From Kitasatospora sp. NBC_00240 (GTDB lineage: Bacteria; Actinomycetota; Actinomycetes; Streptomycetales; Streptomycetaceae): 64,000 bases of DNA. The DNA lies in NCBI RefSeq assembly GCF_026342405.1, contig NZ_JAPEMU010000001.1:868001-932000 (forward strand). Direction: 5' to 3'. A model generated the notes under the pieces. That model saw only the letters and a list, made by a program, of their open reading frames with translations. It ran no database searches and was not told the origin of the DNA. Shown here piece after piece: positions 44,411 through 52,781 of this stretch (positions are counted from its first letter, which is position 1; the number at the start of each line of letters is the position of its first letter). Both the position numbers and the translations under genes were made by a program.

Positions 44411-46843
44411 CTACGGCAGGGTCCACTTCTGATTGAACCCGCCGTTGCAGTCCCAGATGTCCAGCTGGGTCCCGTTGGTGGCGGTGCCACGGGGATCGTC
44501 GAGGCAGCGTCCGGACTGCGTGCCCTTCAGCGTGCCGTCGGGCTGCGGGGTCCACTGCTGGTTGGCACCGCCGTTGCAGTCCCACAGGTCGACGAGGGTC
44601 CCGTTCGCGGTGCCGCGGCCGGTGACGTCCAGGCACTTGCCGTTGACCTGCAGGGTGCCGTTGGTGAAGGTCCACTTCTGGGCGTTGGTCCCGTTGCAGT
44701 CCCAGATCTGGACGTGGGTGCCGTTGACGTTGGAGTTCGCGTTGTCGTCGACGCACTTGCCCGGCACACCGGAGGTGATCGGGCCGGTGTGGGAGGAGAC
44801 GGTGCCGGCAGTGAGGGCGAAGTTGTCGAACTGCTCGGTCTGGTAGCCGGTGACGCCGAGGCCGGCCGGGCCGCTGGTGTAGGTCGCGTCCGTGGCCGTG
44901 CCCACGGTCGTACCGTCGATGACCACGGTGAGCGTCGAGCCCTCCATCTTCAGCGCGATGGTGTGCCAGGTGTTCGTGCCCAGGGCCGCCACGGTCCCGC
45001 TCGCCAGCTGGGTCCAGGCCCACGTGGTGCTGCCCGCGTTGTTCGGGTCCGGGACGGTGTCGCTTCGCTTGATGGTCCACGCGCCGGTGTCCGAAAGCTG
45101 CAGGTGGTAGGCGTTCAGGCCCTGGTTGTTCTTGCCCTGCGTGCCGATGCGGCCCAGTACCTCGACCGTTCCGGCCTGTTCGAACAGGGCGTCCGTGCCG
45201 ACCGTGTAGTTGCTCCACGAGCCGTCGCCCATGAAGGTGTAGGGCGCGTGGTAGCTCTCGTGGGTCCAGTTGATCGGCTGGGTGGGCGCCATCTGGCGCA
45301 GGCAGGTGCCGGCGCGGGAGGCACCGCAGGTGTGCGTGGCGAAGGCGCCGTTCATGTCGGCGAAGTACTTGGGCGAGGTGCTGGCGGCCGCGGTCTCGAA
45401 GTTGTCCGAGTACGGCAGCGCGAGCGGGGTGGCGGCGGGGGGTGTGGCGGTGCCCTTGCCCTGACCGGTGGTCGTCGTGACCGTGTAGACGTAGCCGGGC
45501 TGCAGGGTCAGCGTGTAGGTGCCGTTGACGGGCGTGACGTCCGGGGCCTGGACGAAGTGGTCGGCGGAGTTCGACGACTTCAGGTTCGTCGCCCAGACGT
45601 GCACCTTGCCGGTGGACAGGCCGCCGCTGACGGTGAACGTCGCACTCTGCAAAGCGGTGGCGTCCATCGTCTCGATGACGGTGCTGTAGTCGGTGTTGTT
45701 GGTCGACTTCAGCGTGACGTAGCTGCCGTTCGCCTTGGCTCCGCCGAGGTAGCCGCCGGCCGAGTCGATGTAGTGCCAGCCGGGCTTGGTGAACTGCGTG
45801 GTGTGCGCGGTGGCCCAGGTGGTCCTGCCGATCCGGTAGTTGCCCGACCAGGGCTGGGCCGCGACCGACATGCCGTCCGTGGAGAACGTCTCGTTCGGGT
45901 ACAGGGCGGCGATCACCGGCCAGTTCATGAACGAGGTCATCCTGCCGTCGATGTAACCGCGGTTGATCGCCCGCGCCACGGCAGCGGCTCCGGTGTCGGT
46001 GTCCTGGGAGCCGTTCTCGCTGGCCCACAGCGGCTTGCCGAGGGCCTGCGCGGTGGCGGTGCTGTTGCACGTGGCGCCGCTGCTGAGGTACCCGCAGACG
46101 TAGTGGGACCCGACGACGTCGACCGCCGCCTTGAACGCCGGATCCTTCGCCATGTCGTCGGCGACGCCCCAGCCGAAGCCGTCGTCCGCGACCACCTTGG
46201 TCGAGGTGTAGCCCTTCGTGTTCAGCGTGCTCCGGAGGTTCTCGTACCAGGTCTTGTCGTAACCGCGCTCGTTCCAGCCCCCGATGTAGTCGATCGACAG
46301 GTCGTGCTGCGCGGCGCAGCCGAACCAGGACATCAGGTAGTCGATCATGTCCTGGGACCAGAAGTTCCCGCCGCCGATCCAACCCGGCGCGCCCCATGCG
46401 AGGCCGTAGAGCTTGATGCCGGGGTTGCGCGCCTTGGCCTGCTCGGCGACCCACCACTCGTAGCCCTGGTTGCAGTCGACGGCACCCTTGGTGTGTTCGA
46501 TGGAGGCCTCGGCGCCGTCGGTCGAGTTGGTGTCGCCGCCGATCTCGATCTTCAGGCTCTGGAGCGAGGCGCCGTAGCCGGGCTTGAACAGGTAGTCGAG
46601 CAGCTGGCTGCGCTGCGGCTCGGGGTAGTCGATCAGCAGGCGGGAGTTGCCGCCGCCGCCGGACGCAGCCCCGATACCGTCGAACGTCAGGCCCGGCTTG
46701 GTGCCGTCGATCGTGATGGACGTCAATGTCGCGGCATGGGCGATGGTCGGCACACAGACGCCGATCATCGCGGTGAGGACCGCGAGGACCGCGCCCACCG
46801 CTCCGCTGGGTAAAAAGCGTGGGCGTCCTCGGTGTATGGACAT
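44411..46843 (-). CDS. Secreted GH59 family (galactocerebrosidase-like) enzyme with ricin-type lectin domain
   Basis: 810 residues, with a signal peptide to about residue 37 (AHA-ATL). The GH59 barrel starts FDGIGAASGGGGNSRLLIDY. It has LAWGAPGWIGGGNFWSQDMI, the acid/base Glu in GGWNERGYDKTW (about 190) and the nucleophile Glu in LWASENGSQDTD (about 285). A beta-sandwich follows, then a lectin-like domain near 490-680 with NWTHESYHAPYTFMGDGSWS. The ricin trefoil is at 690-810 (three QxW repeats, each starting GKCLD or GRCLDD). The family hydrolyses beta-galactosyl ends of galactolipids or glycans. Divergent from the hybrid regulator at 47201. Confidence 0.9.
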   Translation of the reverse strand: MSIHRGRPRFLPSGAVGAVLAVLTAMIGVCVPTIAHAATLTSITIDGTKPGLTFDGIGAASGGGGNSRLLIDYPEPQRSQLLDYLFKPGYGASLQSLKIEIGGDTNSTDGAEASIEHTKGAVDCNQGYEWWVAEQAKARNPGIKLYGLAWGAPGWIGGGNFWSQDMIDYLMSWFGCAAQHDLSIDYIGGWNERGYDKTWYENLRSTLNTKGYTSTKVVADDGFGWGVADDMAKDPAFKAAVDVVGSHYVCGYLSSGATCNSTATAQALGKPLWASENGSQDTDTGAAAVARAINRGYIDGRMTSFMNWPVIAALYPNETFSTDGMSVAAQPWSGNYRIGRTTWATAHTTQFTKPGWHYIDSAGGYLGGAKANGSYVTLKSTNNTDYSTVIETMDATALQSATFTVSGGLSTGKVHVWATNLKSSNSADHFVQAPDVTPVNGTYTLTLQPGYVYTVTTTTGQGKGTATPPAATPLALPYSDNFETAAASTSPKYFADMNGAFATHTCGASRAGTCLRQMAPTQPINWTHESYHAPYTFMGDGSWSNYTVGTDALFEQAGTVEVLGRIGTQGKNNQGLNAYHLQLSDTGAWTIKRSDTVPDPNNAGSTTWAWTQLASGTVAALGTNTWHTIALKMEGSTLTVVIDGTTVGTATDATYTSGPAGLGVTGYQTEQFDNFALTAGTVSSHTGPITSGVPGKCVDDNANSNVNGTHVQIWDCNGTNAQKWTFTNGTLQVNGKCLDVTGRGTANGTLVDLWDCNGGANQQWTPQPDGTLKGTQSGRCLDDPRGTATNGTQLDIWDCNGGFNQKWTLP

Positions 46844-47200
46844 ATCAACTCTCTTGATTGGGACGACTGTTGATCATGGCGTGATCGATGGCGACACAAG
46901 CAGAGGAGGGCGACCGGACCACCGGCGGCACCGATGGTCCGAGCTTCCGAGAGCGTTTTCCGAGCGCGTGCGATCACCGCGCTGTGCTCCAGGAGGCCGA
47001 CGGATCCGTTGAACGGCCAGAACGGTAGGCAGCGAGGTCCGGGCGGTCAACGGCCGGCGACCGGATGACCGGGCGGTTGAATTCATGCGCAGTTCATTGG
47101 GCGAACACCCCGTTGACTTCCGGGTCACCGCGGCAAATCATGGGCTGACCCGCAGGCGCCTCCTCGGCGGCCGCTGAGCAGTACCCACAAGGAAGTGGTG
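46844..47200. promoter_or_regulatory. Divergent control region with candidate operator at 47081-47101
   Basis: Separates GH59 (minus) and the GntR/LacI hybrid gene (plus). ATTCATGCGCAG followed by TTCATTGGG at 47081-47101 resembles the site at 13471-13490 upstream of the paralogous regulator: same TGCGCA core, same CATTGGG flank and the same orientation to the regulator gene. The spacing differs by 1 nt. It probably serves autoregulation and control of GH59. Confidence 0.5.
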
Positions 47201-48286
47201 ATGGTGGAGGGGCCCGCCGAGTTGAAGTTCCTGGCACTCGCCGACCGGCTGCGCCGGGAGATCCTCGACGGCATCCGGCAGCCGGGCACCCGCCTGCCGA
47301 CCGAGAAGGAGTTGGCCGCGGACACTGCGGTCTCGATCAGTACGGTCCGGCGCGCTGTGGACAACCTGGTCGCCGAGGGGCTGGTGGACCGGCGCCAGGG
47401 CTCGGGGACGTATGTCCGGACACCGCAGGTCACCAAGGCGCGTAGGCTCCTGATGGGTGTCGTCGTACCGTCGACGACGTTCTACTACCCACACGTGCTC
47501 AGGGGCATCGAGGAGGTGCGCGCGGAGGCCGACGCGCGCGTCGAGCTCGTCTGCTCCGGGTACGACCAGCGACTCGAGTGCAAGCTTCTGCACGAGATGC
47601 TCGACGCCGGCGTCGACGGGCTGTTGCTGACACCCACGCTCACCGGCCCCGAACCCACCGACACGTACCTCAGCCGACTGGCCCAACTCCCCGTGCCCGC
47701 AGTGCTGATCGAGCGACGCGACACCTCCCTGAGGGCCGCCAACGACAGCGTGTGCACACACCACGAAGCCGGGGCGTACGAGGCGGTCGGGCATCTGGCC
47801 CAGCTCGGGCACCGCACCATCGGCCTGGTCCTGCGATCCCCCAGCCCCACCGCCGATCCGGTCGCGGCAGGCTATCGCCAGGCGATCGCCGAACTGGGCG
47901 CCGTCCCGATCCGGTTCCAGGCATCGCTTGAGGAGTGGGGTCCGGCCACCGCCGACCGTGCCCTCGCCCACCTCCGCTCCGCCGGATGCACCGCCGCCCT
48001 GTGCTTCGGCGACCGCCAGGCCGCCCTCCTGGTGTCCGCGGCGCGCCGCGCCGATCTCTCCGTCCCCGGGGACCTCGCCCTCGTCGCCTACGACGACGAG
48101 ATCGCCGACATCCCGGACGTGCCCCTCACCGCCGTCGCCCCGCCCAAGTACCTCGTCGGACGCACCGCGGCCGAACTGCTGCTCCACCGCCTCCGCCACC
48201 CCGACCACCCGCCCCGCAGCATCCTGCTGCGGCCCGGCCTCACCATCCGGCAGTCCTGCGGAGCGGTCGTTCCAGCAGAACGGTGA
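47201..48286 (+). CDS. GntR-type HTH fused to a LacI-type sugar-sensing domain (second copy)
   Basis: 361 residues from the ATG at 47201, with AAGGA 7 nt upstream; GTG codons at 47195 and 47198 are in frame but closer to the ribosome site. The winged helix (FLALADRLRREILDGIRQPG, LPTEKELAADTAVSISTVRR, QGSGTYVRT) is joined to a LacI/GalR-type sensor (LMGVVVPSTTFYYPHVLRGI, DLALVAYDDEIADIPDVPLT, IRQSCGAV). It is colinear with the protein at 12229-13359. The divergent GH59 gene is the most likely target. Confidence 0.92.
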   Translation: MVEGPAELKFLALADRLRREILDGIRQPGTRLPTEKELAADTAVSISTVRRAVDNLVAEGLVDRRQGSGTYVRTPQVTKARRLLMGVVVPSTTFYYPHVLRGIEEVRAEADARVELVCSGYDQRLECKLLHEMLDAGVDGLLLTPTLTGPEPTDTYLSRLAQLPVPAVLIERRDTSLRAANDSVCTHHEAGAYEAVGHLAQLGHRTIGLVLRSPSPTADPVAAGYRQAIAELGAVPIRFQASLEEWGPATADRALAHLRSAGCTAALCFGDRQAALLVSAARRADLSVPGDLALVAYDDEIADIPDVPLTAVAPPKYLVGRTAAELLLHRLRHPDHPPRSILLRPGLTIRQSCGAVVPAER

Positions 48287-48509
48287 AGACGGTCGGCCGC
48301 ACCCCCGCGCGCCGGGTGCCCGCGACCGTGTCCCGAGTCCCGAGTCGCGCCGGCAGTTCGGCACGCGCACTGCCCACCGGCAAGGAGCCTGCACCTGGAC
48401 ACACCCTTTCCGCCGCCCTGCACCGCTGCCGGCTCCTGCGGACCGATCTTCCCTACGGCTCGGTTTCCGCGACGGACGGGTACATCGGCGCGAACCCGCC
48501 CGCACCCAA

Positions 48510-48755
48510 GCGCTGGTGAACGATGCCACGGTCGTGGCCGGTGTCGAGCCGCCCGGCGCGACGGTCTTCCACGGCATGGACCGCGCGATGGTCCGCCGGC
48601 CCGGCTGGGCTGCCCCACTGAGCCTGTGCTCCGCGCGCACCACTTTCTACGAGACCGGCAACGGCGACAACCTCCGCGGCTGGCACACCAACAACGGCGT
48701 GGTCACGTGGTGGGGCTCCGACTTCGGCAACGGGCACTGTTCCGAAGCTCTCTGA
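48510..48755 (+). pseudogene. Polysaccharide lyase family 8 remnant
   Basis: The segment TVFHGMDRAMVRRPGWAAPL, then SARTTFYETGNGDNLRGWHT and NNGVVTWW, is the hallmark central region of PL8 lyases (hyaluronate, chondroitin and xanthan lyases), where the pattern is MDR...HRRP...Y-E-x-x-N-G-E-N-x-x-G-W. About 80 codons are present out of some 750; no signal peptide, N-terminal toroid or beta domains remain, and a stop follows at 48755. Clearly broken. Confidence 0.75.
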
Positions 48756-48842
48756 CCTACCGTCAATCCGTAATGGCTGTCCGGTGCCACCAAGCAGCTC
48801 GCCGACGCGGCGCGCGGGGCGCGGGCCACCTCCAGCCCCGCC

Positions 48843-49034
48843 ATGCCCTGGGCCGGCGGCACCACCCAGCGCTGGACACTGGCCGGCGCCGGCGGCGGCT
48901 ACGTGAAGATCTTCTGCGTCCGGTCCGGGAAGCTCCTTGCGGTGCAAGGCGATGCCGTCGCCGACCTGGCCGCCATCGTGCAGCAGAGCGACTCGGGCGA
49001 CCCGAGCCAGCAGTGGCAGCGGATCGCCGTGTGA
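48843..49034 (+). pseudogene. Ricin-type lectin domain remnant
   Basis: TTQRWTLAGAGGGYVKIFCV, SGKLLAVQGDAVADLAAIVQ and PSQQWQRIAV, ending in a stop, match the last one and a half repeats of a ricin_B/CBM13-like module as found at the C-termini of secreted hydrolases. It may be the tail of the same broken gene as the PL8 fragment 90 nt upstream. Confidence 0.6.
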
Positions 49035-49384
49035 CCAACGGTCGGCGCCGCACGCACCTCATCTCGCGGTCGGCAGGCCGGCTTGCTGTCGCCGCAGCAA
49101 GCGGGCAGCGCGCCCGCGGCACCGGCACCGGCACCGGCACCGGGTGCAGTACGCCCAGCCCGCCGCACTCGCCACCGAGCACCCCATGAATGCACGTTTC
49201 TGATCGAAAAGGCGAATCTCTTGCCAATAATGAACATCTGGCGATAGAAAACAACCGCCAGCCCCCGCCTCCCCACCTCCGGCTTCACCCCTACCGAGGT
49301 GACGGTTAATCAGCTCTGGACGAGACGGGCCCTTCTGACATCCGCAAGCGCCGCCTTCCTCACTCCGGTCAGGAGACCAACCCC
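49035..49384 (+). promoter_or_regulatory. Upstream region and probable promoter of the second GH27 gene
   Basis: An AT-rich block holds TTGCCA (49221-49226) and TAGAAA (49245-49250) with an 18-nt spacer, about 135 nt before the ATG at 49385. No gene is visible in the rest; a run of GGCACC repeats at 49120-49140 is low-complexity. Confidence 0.45.
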
Positions 49385-51136
49385 ATGGCAAACCCCCGCC
49401 GCGCCATATCCCTGAGCTCAGCCGTAGCGATGGCCTGCGCCGTCGTCGGCATGTCGAGCGCACTGCTCGTCCCGAACGCAGCCGCGTCGCCGACCGCGAC
49501 CAGCCCGAACGGCAACTCGCTGGCCGTAACGCCGCCGATGGGCTTCAACAACTGGGCGCGGTTCGGCTGCACGCCCAACAACCCCAACACCGGCGACGCC
49601 GGCGTCGGTGAGACCCTGATCCTCGCCCAGGCCCATGCGCTGGTGGACAAGGGGCTGAAGGCCAAGGGCTTCACCACGGTCACCGTCGACGACTGCTGGA
49701 TGGGCAACAGCCGCGACGCCGCCGGCAACCTGGTCGCGGACTCGACCAGGTTCCCGCGCGGAATGGCCTACATCGGCCAGCAACTGCACGCACTGGGACT
49801 GAAGTTCGGCCTCTACGAGGACATCGGCACCTATACCTGCGGCGGCTACCCCGGCAGCTGGAACCACTTCCAGCAGGACGCCGACTCCTTCGCCTCCTGG
49901 GGCGTCGACTACATCAAGCTCGACGGCTGCAACATGCCCTCGGCCTCGAACAACGCCGCAGGCTACAGCCAGGCCTACAAGGACTTCGGCGCGGCGATGA
50001 AGGCCAACAGCAGCAAGCGCGACATGGTGTTCTCCGAATCCTCCCCCGCCTACTTCTACATCGGCAAGTCCGACCTCGCGGACTGGTACAGCGTGATCGA
50101 CGCCGCCAGCAAGAGCGGCCAGCTGTGGCGCGAGGGCTACGACGTGAAGATGTACAACGCGGCGGGATCCGCCTGGTCCAAGACCGGCAACCAGGCCGGC
50201 GTGCTCACCCAGTACGGCTACAACGCGCCCCTGGCCCGCTACTCGGCCCCCGGCAGCTGGAACGACCCGGACTTCCTCATCACCGGCGACCACCTGACGG
50301 ACGACGAATCCCGCAGCCAGCTCGCCCTCTGGTCGATGATGGCCTCGCCGCTGATCCTCAGCACCGACGTCTCCGCGCTCTCGACGGCGTCGCTCACGAC
50401 GCTCACCAACAGCGACGTCCTCGCCATCGATCAGGACACGCTCGGCAAGCAGGCCGGCATCGTCTCCCAGAACGGCACAATCGACGTCCTCGCCCGACCC
50501 CTGTCCAACGGCGACCGCGCCGTCGCACTGCTCAACCGCAGCTCCACCCCGACCACCGCCGGTACCACCCTCAACGGAATCGGCTTCGCCGGCGCGAGCT
50601 GCTCGGCGACAGTCAAGGACCTCTGGTCGGGCACCACGTCCACGACCAGCGGTGCGATCAGCGCGACCGTCCCCGCCCACGGCACCGCCATCTACCGCAT
50701 CACCCCCGGCACCGGCTGCACCGGCCAGCAGCCCACCGGCCAGCTCACCGGCATCGGCGGCACCTGCGTCGACGACGCGTACGCCGCCACGGGCCCCGAC
50801 AACCCGGTCACCCTGTACCAGTGCACGGGTGGCACCAATCAGCGATGGGCCCTGCCCGGCGACGGCACCGTCCGCACCCTCGGCAAGTGCCTCGACGCGG
50901 TCTACCAGAGCACCGACAGCCGCTACGTCGGATACTGGGCGAAGCTGAACACCTGCGACGGACGGGCCACCGAGCAGTGGGCCTACCAGCGCAACGGCTT
51001 CCTCAAGAACACCGGCCTGAACCTCTGCCTGGACGACTACTACTCCCTCACCACGAACGGCAACCCACTCATCGTCGACGGCTGCGGCATCTCCAAGGCC
51101 AACCAGCAGAACCAGATCTGGGCCCTGCCCCAGTAG
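49385..51136 (+). CDS. Secreted GH27 alpha-galactosidase with ricin-type lectin domain
   Basis: 583 residues, with a signal peptide to about residue 34 (AAA-SPT). LAVTPPMGFNNWARFGC starts the barrel; the first Asp pair is TVDDCWMG, the nucleophile is DYIKLDGC (Asp near 179), and the acid/base Asp is in GSWNDPDFL near 300. A beta-sandwich (VLARPLSNGDRAVALLNRSS) follows, then a ricin trefoil from about 455 to the end (GTCVDDA, NQRWAL; GKCLDAV, TEQWAY; NLCLDDY, NQIWALP). It differs from the GH27 protein at the left edge, which has no ricin module in its visible part. A typical exo-alpha-galactosidase. Confidence 0.93.
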   Translation: MANPRRAISLSSAVAMACAVVGMSSALLVPNAAASPTATSPNGNSLAVTPPMGFNNWARFGCTPNNPNTGDAGVGETLILAQAHALVDKGLKAKGFTTVTVDDCWMGNSRDAAGNLVADSTRFPRGMAYIGQQLHALGLKFGLYEDIGTYTCGGYPGSWNHFQQDADSFASWGVDYIKLDGCNMPSASNNAAGYSQAYKDFGAAMKANSSKRDMVFSESSPAYFYIGKSDLADWYSVIDAASKSGQLWREGYDVKMYNAAGSAWSKTGNQAGVLTQYGYNAPLARYSAPGSWNDPDFLITGDHLTDDESRSQLALWSMMASPLILSTDVSALSTASLTTLTNSDVLAIDQDTLGKQAGIVSQNGTIDVLARPLSNGDRAVALLNRSSTPTTAGTTLNGIGFAGASCSATVKDLWSGTTSTTSGAISATVPAHGTAIYRITPGTGCTGQQPTGQLTGIGGTCVDDAYAATGPDNPVTLYQCTGGTNQRWALPGDGTVRTLGKCLDAVYQSTDSRYVGYWAKLNTCDGRATEQWAYQRNGFLKNTGLNLCLDDYYSLTTNGNPLIVDGCGISKANQQNQIWALPQ

Positions 51137-51144
51137 CGGCGACC

Positions 51145-51190
51145 CACCGCAGGTCTGTGCGAGACCGGGAAGTCGCACAGACCTGCGGTG
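51145..51190 (+). terminator. Strong hairpin terminator of the GH27 gene
   Basis: A perfect 18-bp inverted repeat (51145-51162 and 51173-51190, beginning CACCGCAGGT) with a 10-nt loop, 9 nt after the stop. Confidence 0.85.
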
Positions 51191-51199
51191 TCACGCCCG

Positions 51200-51375
51200 G
51201 GCGCAGCCCCGCCACAACCAGCCGCAACCCGCAGGGTGGAGATCTGCGGTGGCGAGCGAACCGACCGCCGTGCCGTCGTTCAGCGCGAACACCGCCGGGA
51301 GGTCCGACCGGCGGGCAACGAGCTCGCGGGTGGCGGCCCGCCCGCCGGCCGCGGTGAGATCCGGCTGGGCCGGCC
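51200..51375 (-). pseudogene. LacI-family regulator fragment
   Basis: The minus-strand translation GGRAATRELVARRSDLPAVF, then ALNDGTAVGSLATADLHPAG, matches the C-terminal half of LacI-type regulators (GGR-A-LLAR-PDLTAVFAAND-MA-GAL--L---G). No HTH and no remaining sensor. A leftover, perhaps of the regulator of the GH27 or GH105 gene. Confidence 0.5.
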
Positions 51376-51930
51376 CTGCTGATCGTCCAGGGCGCCACCA
51401 GCCAGGACACCGCCACGTCGCTGCTGCCGCTATATTCCGCAGTCCGGCAAGAGGCCGCTGTCCTCCGGACCCGGCACGACTGCGTCCCCCTGTCGAAGAT
51501 TGACCTAAGGGGGTGGTGTCACCGGGCCCGGTGCTGTGGTCGGAGACGCTGACGAGAGGTCCGACCACCGCCTGGTCCGACGTAATGCCGGACGGTCCGC
51601 GGGCGGCAGGTCTGCTCTCTGCCAGGGCCGTCCGGATACCGACTGGTGATCATCTGTCCCTCCAGGGGCGACCAGCACCACGTCCCGCGCGAGCGAGGAC
51701 CTGCGGGGCAACAGCGCCGCAGGATTTTCGTGGGGGCGATTGCGCAGTTCAGCAACGGACTCGGCAGGCGGGGCCCGAGTCGGTCGGGCCCGTCGCAACA
51801 AGCCATGACGGGCGGCAGCGCGAGGCCGCGACCGCGTTCCGGATCAAGGTGAACGAGGGACCGGCGCTGGGCGTTCAATTCTGTCGGTTCTCGCCCTCCC
51901 CTCAAGACCCTCCACGGAAGAGGCAGTTCG
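51376..51930. other. No gene seen
   Basis: Long overlapping open frames on both strands carry no family signal. The stretch lies between two gene remnants and is probably degenerate. Confidence 0.35.
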
Positions 51931-52372
51931 ATGAACCGACGAACGTTGCTTGGTATGACAGGCACGCTCGGCGCCGCGGTCGCCCTCGGCGTGGTGGACC
52001 AGGCGCCCGCCGCGGCGGCGACGGCTGCGGACCAGTTGCCGAGCCGGGCCGACGTCATCTCGGCCATGACGCTGGTGAACGACTACTGGATCAAGGGAAA
52101 CACGAACCCCGGCACCAATCAGTGGGCCCCGGCCACCTACCACTGCGGCAACATGGCGCACTACCGGCTCACCCGGACCCAGAAGTACCTCAACTACACG
52201 GTGGCGTGGGGAAAGCAGAACAACCACGGCATCGACGGCGGCACCACGACGCGAAACGCGGACAGCCAGTGTGCCGGACAGGTCTACCTGGACCTGTACC
52301 AGGAACACGGACGACTCGAACCCCGCTCCGGCACCTTCGCCACGAGCAGCAAGAGCTACTGGACGACTGGTT
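51931..52372 (+). pseudogene. Truncated GH105/GH88-type unsaturated glucuronyl hydrolase
   Basis: It starts with a Tat-type signal (NRRTLLGMTGTLGAAVALG). GH105 sequence follows: VISAMTLVNDYWIKGNTNPG, NQWAPATYHCGNMAHYRLTR and TTTRNADSQCAGQVYLDLYQ, which includes the region of the family's catalytic Asp. Homology ends near residue 130 and the frame closes at 52479 in unrelated Pro/Arg-rich sequence. About two thirds of the enzyme is missing, so it cannot be active. Confidence 0.75.
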
Positions 52373-52781
52373 CACCGCCGCGCCGACCACCGGCGACACG
52401 GCTGCGGCCACGACGCAGGCCGCCGGTGGTGCACCGCTGGCGGGGAGCCCGAGTGACACGACCGTCTTGGCGCTGGTGATCGGGATGTCGGCCCGCCGCC
52501 CGGTGGCGGTGTGGGCCAGCGTTCCGGTCGGTGTGTTGACGCGCAGTCAGCGGGGCCGTTCGCGTGAAGAACGAGAGATCGCGGACAGAAATCTCTGTTA
52601 TCCGAGCCGGCCTCGCGGATCTCCTGAAGCGGGAGACGAACGCAGCTCCCCGCGCCCGGGCTACCGACACCCCCGCGGCCCTCTCCACAGCGCGAAGCCT
52701 CATGATCTCCAGTCCTCGCCACGAACCGAGGCTGGTGACACCCGAGGCCCGCCGATCTGAAGCAAATGAGGAGAAACGCAC

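Noticed and set aside
49120-49145. GGCACC tandem repeat, checked as a possible functional repeat or CRISPR-like array
   Set aside because: A few 6-bp units only, no spacers; simple low-complexity DNA. No CRISPR array, tRNA or rRNA was seen anywhere in the window.
48626-49189. Plus-strand frame spanning the PL8 and ricin remnants
   Set aside because: Arg/His-rich out-of-frame translation; the recognisable sequences lie in other frames.
52373-52781. Continuation of the GH105 gene in another frame (LLDDWFTAAPTTGDTAAATT)
   Set aside because: The sequence after the break does not resemble the rest of GH105 in any frame, so a simple frameshift does not explain the truncation.
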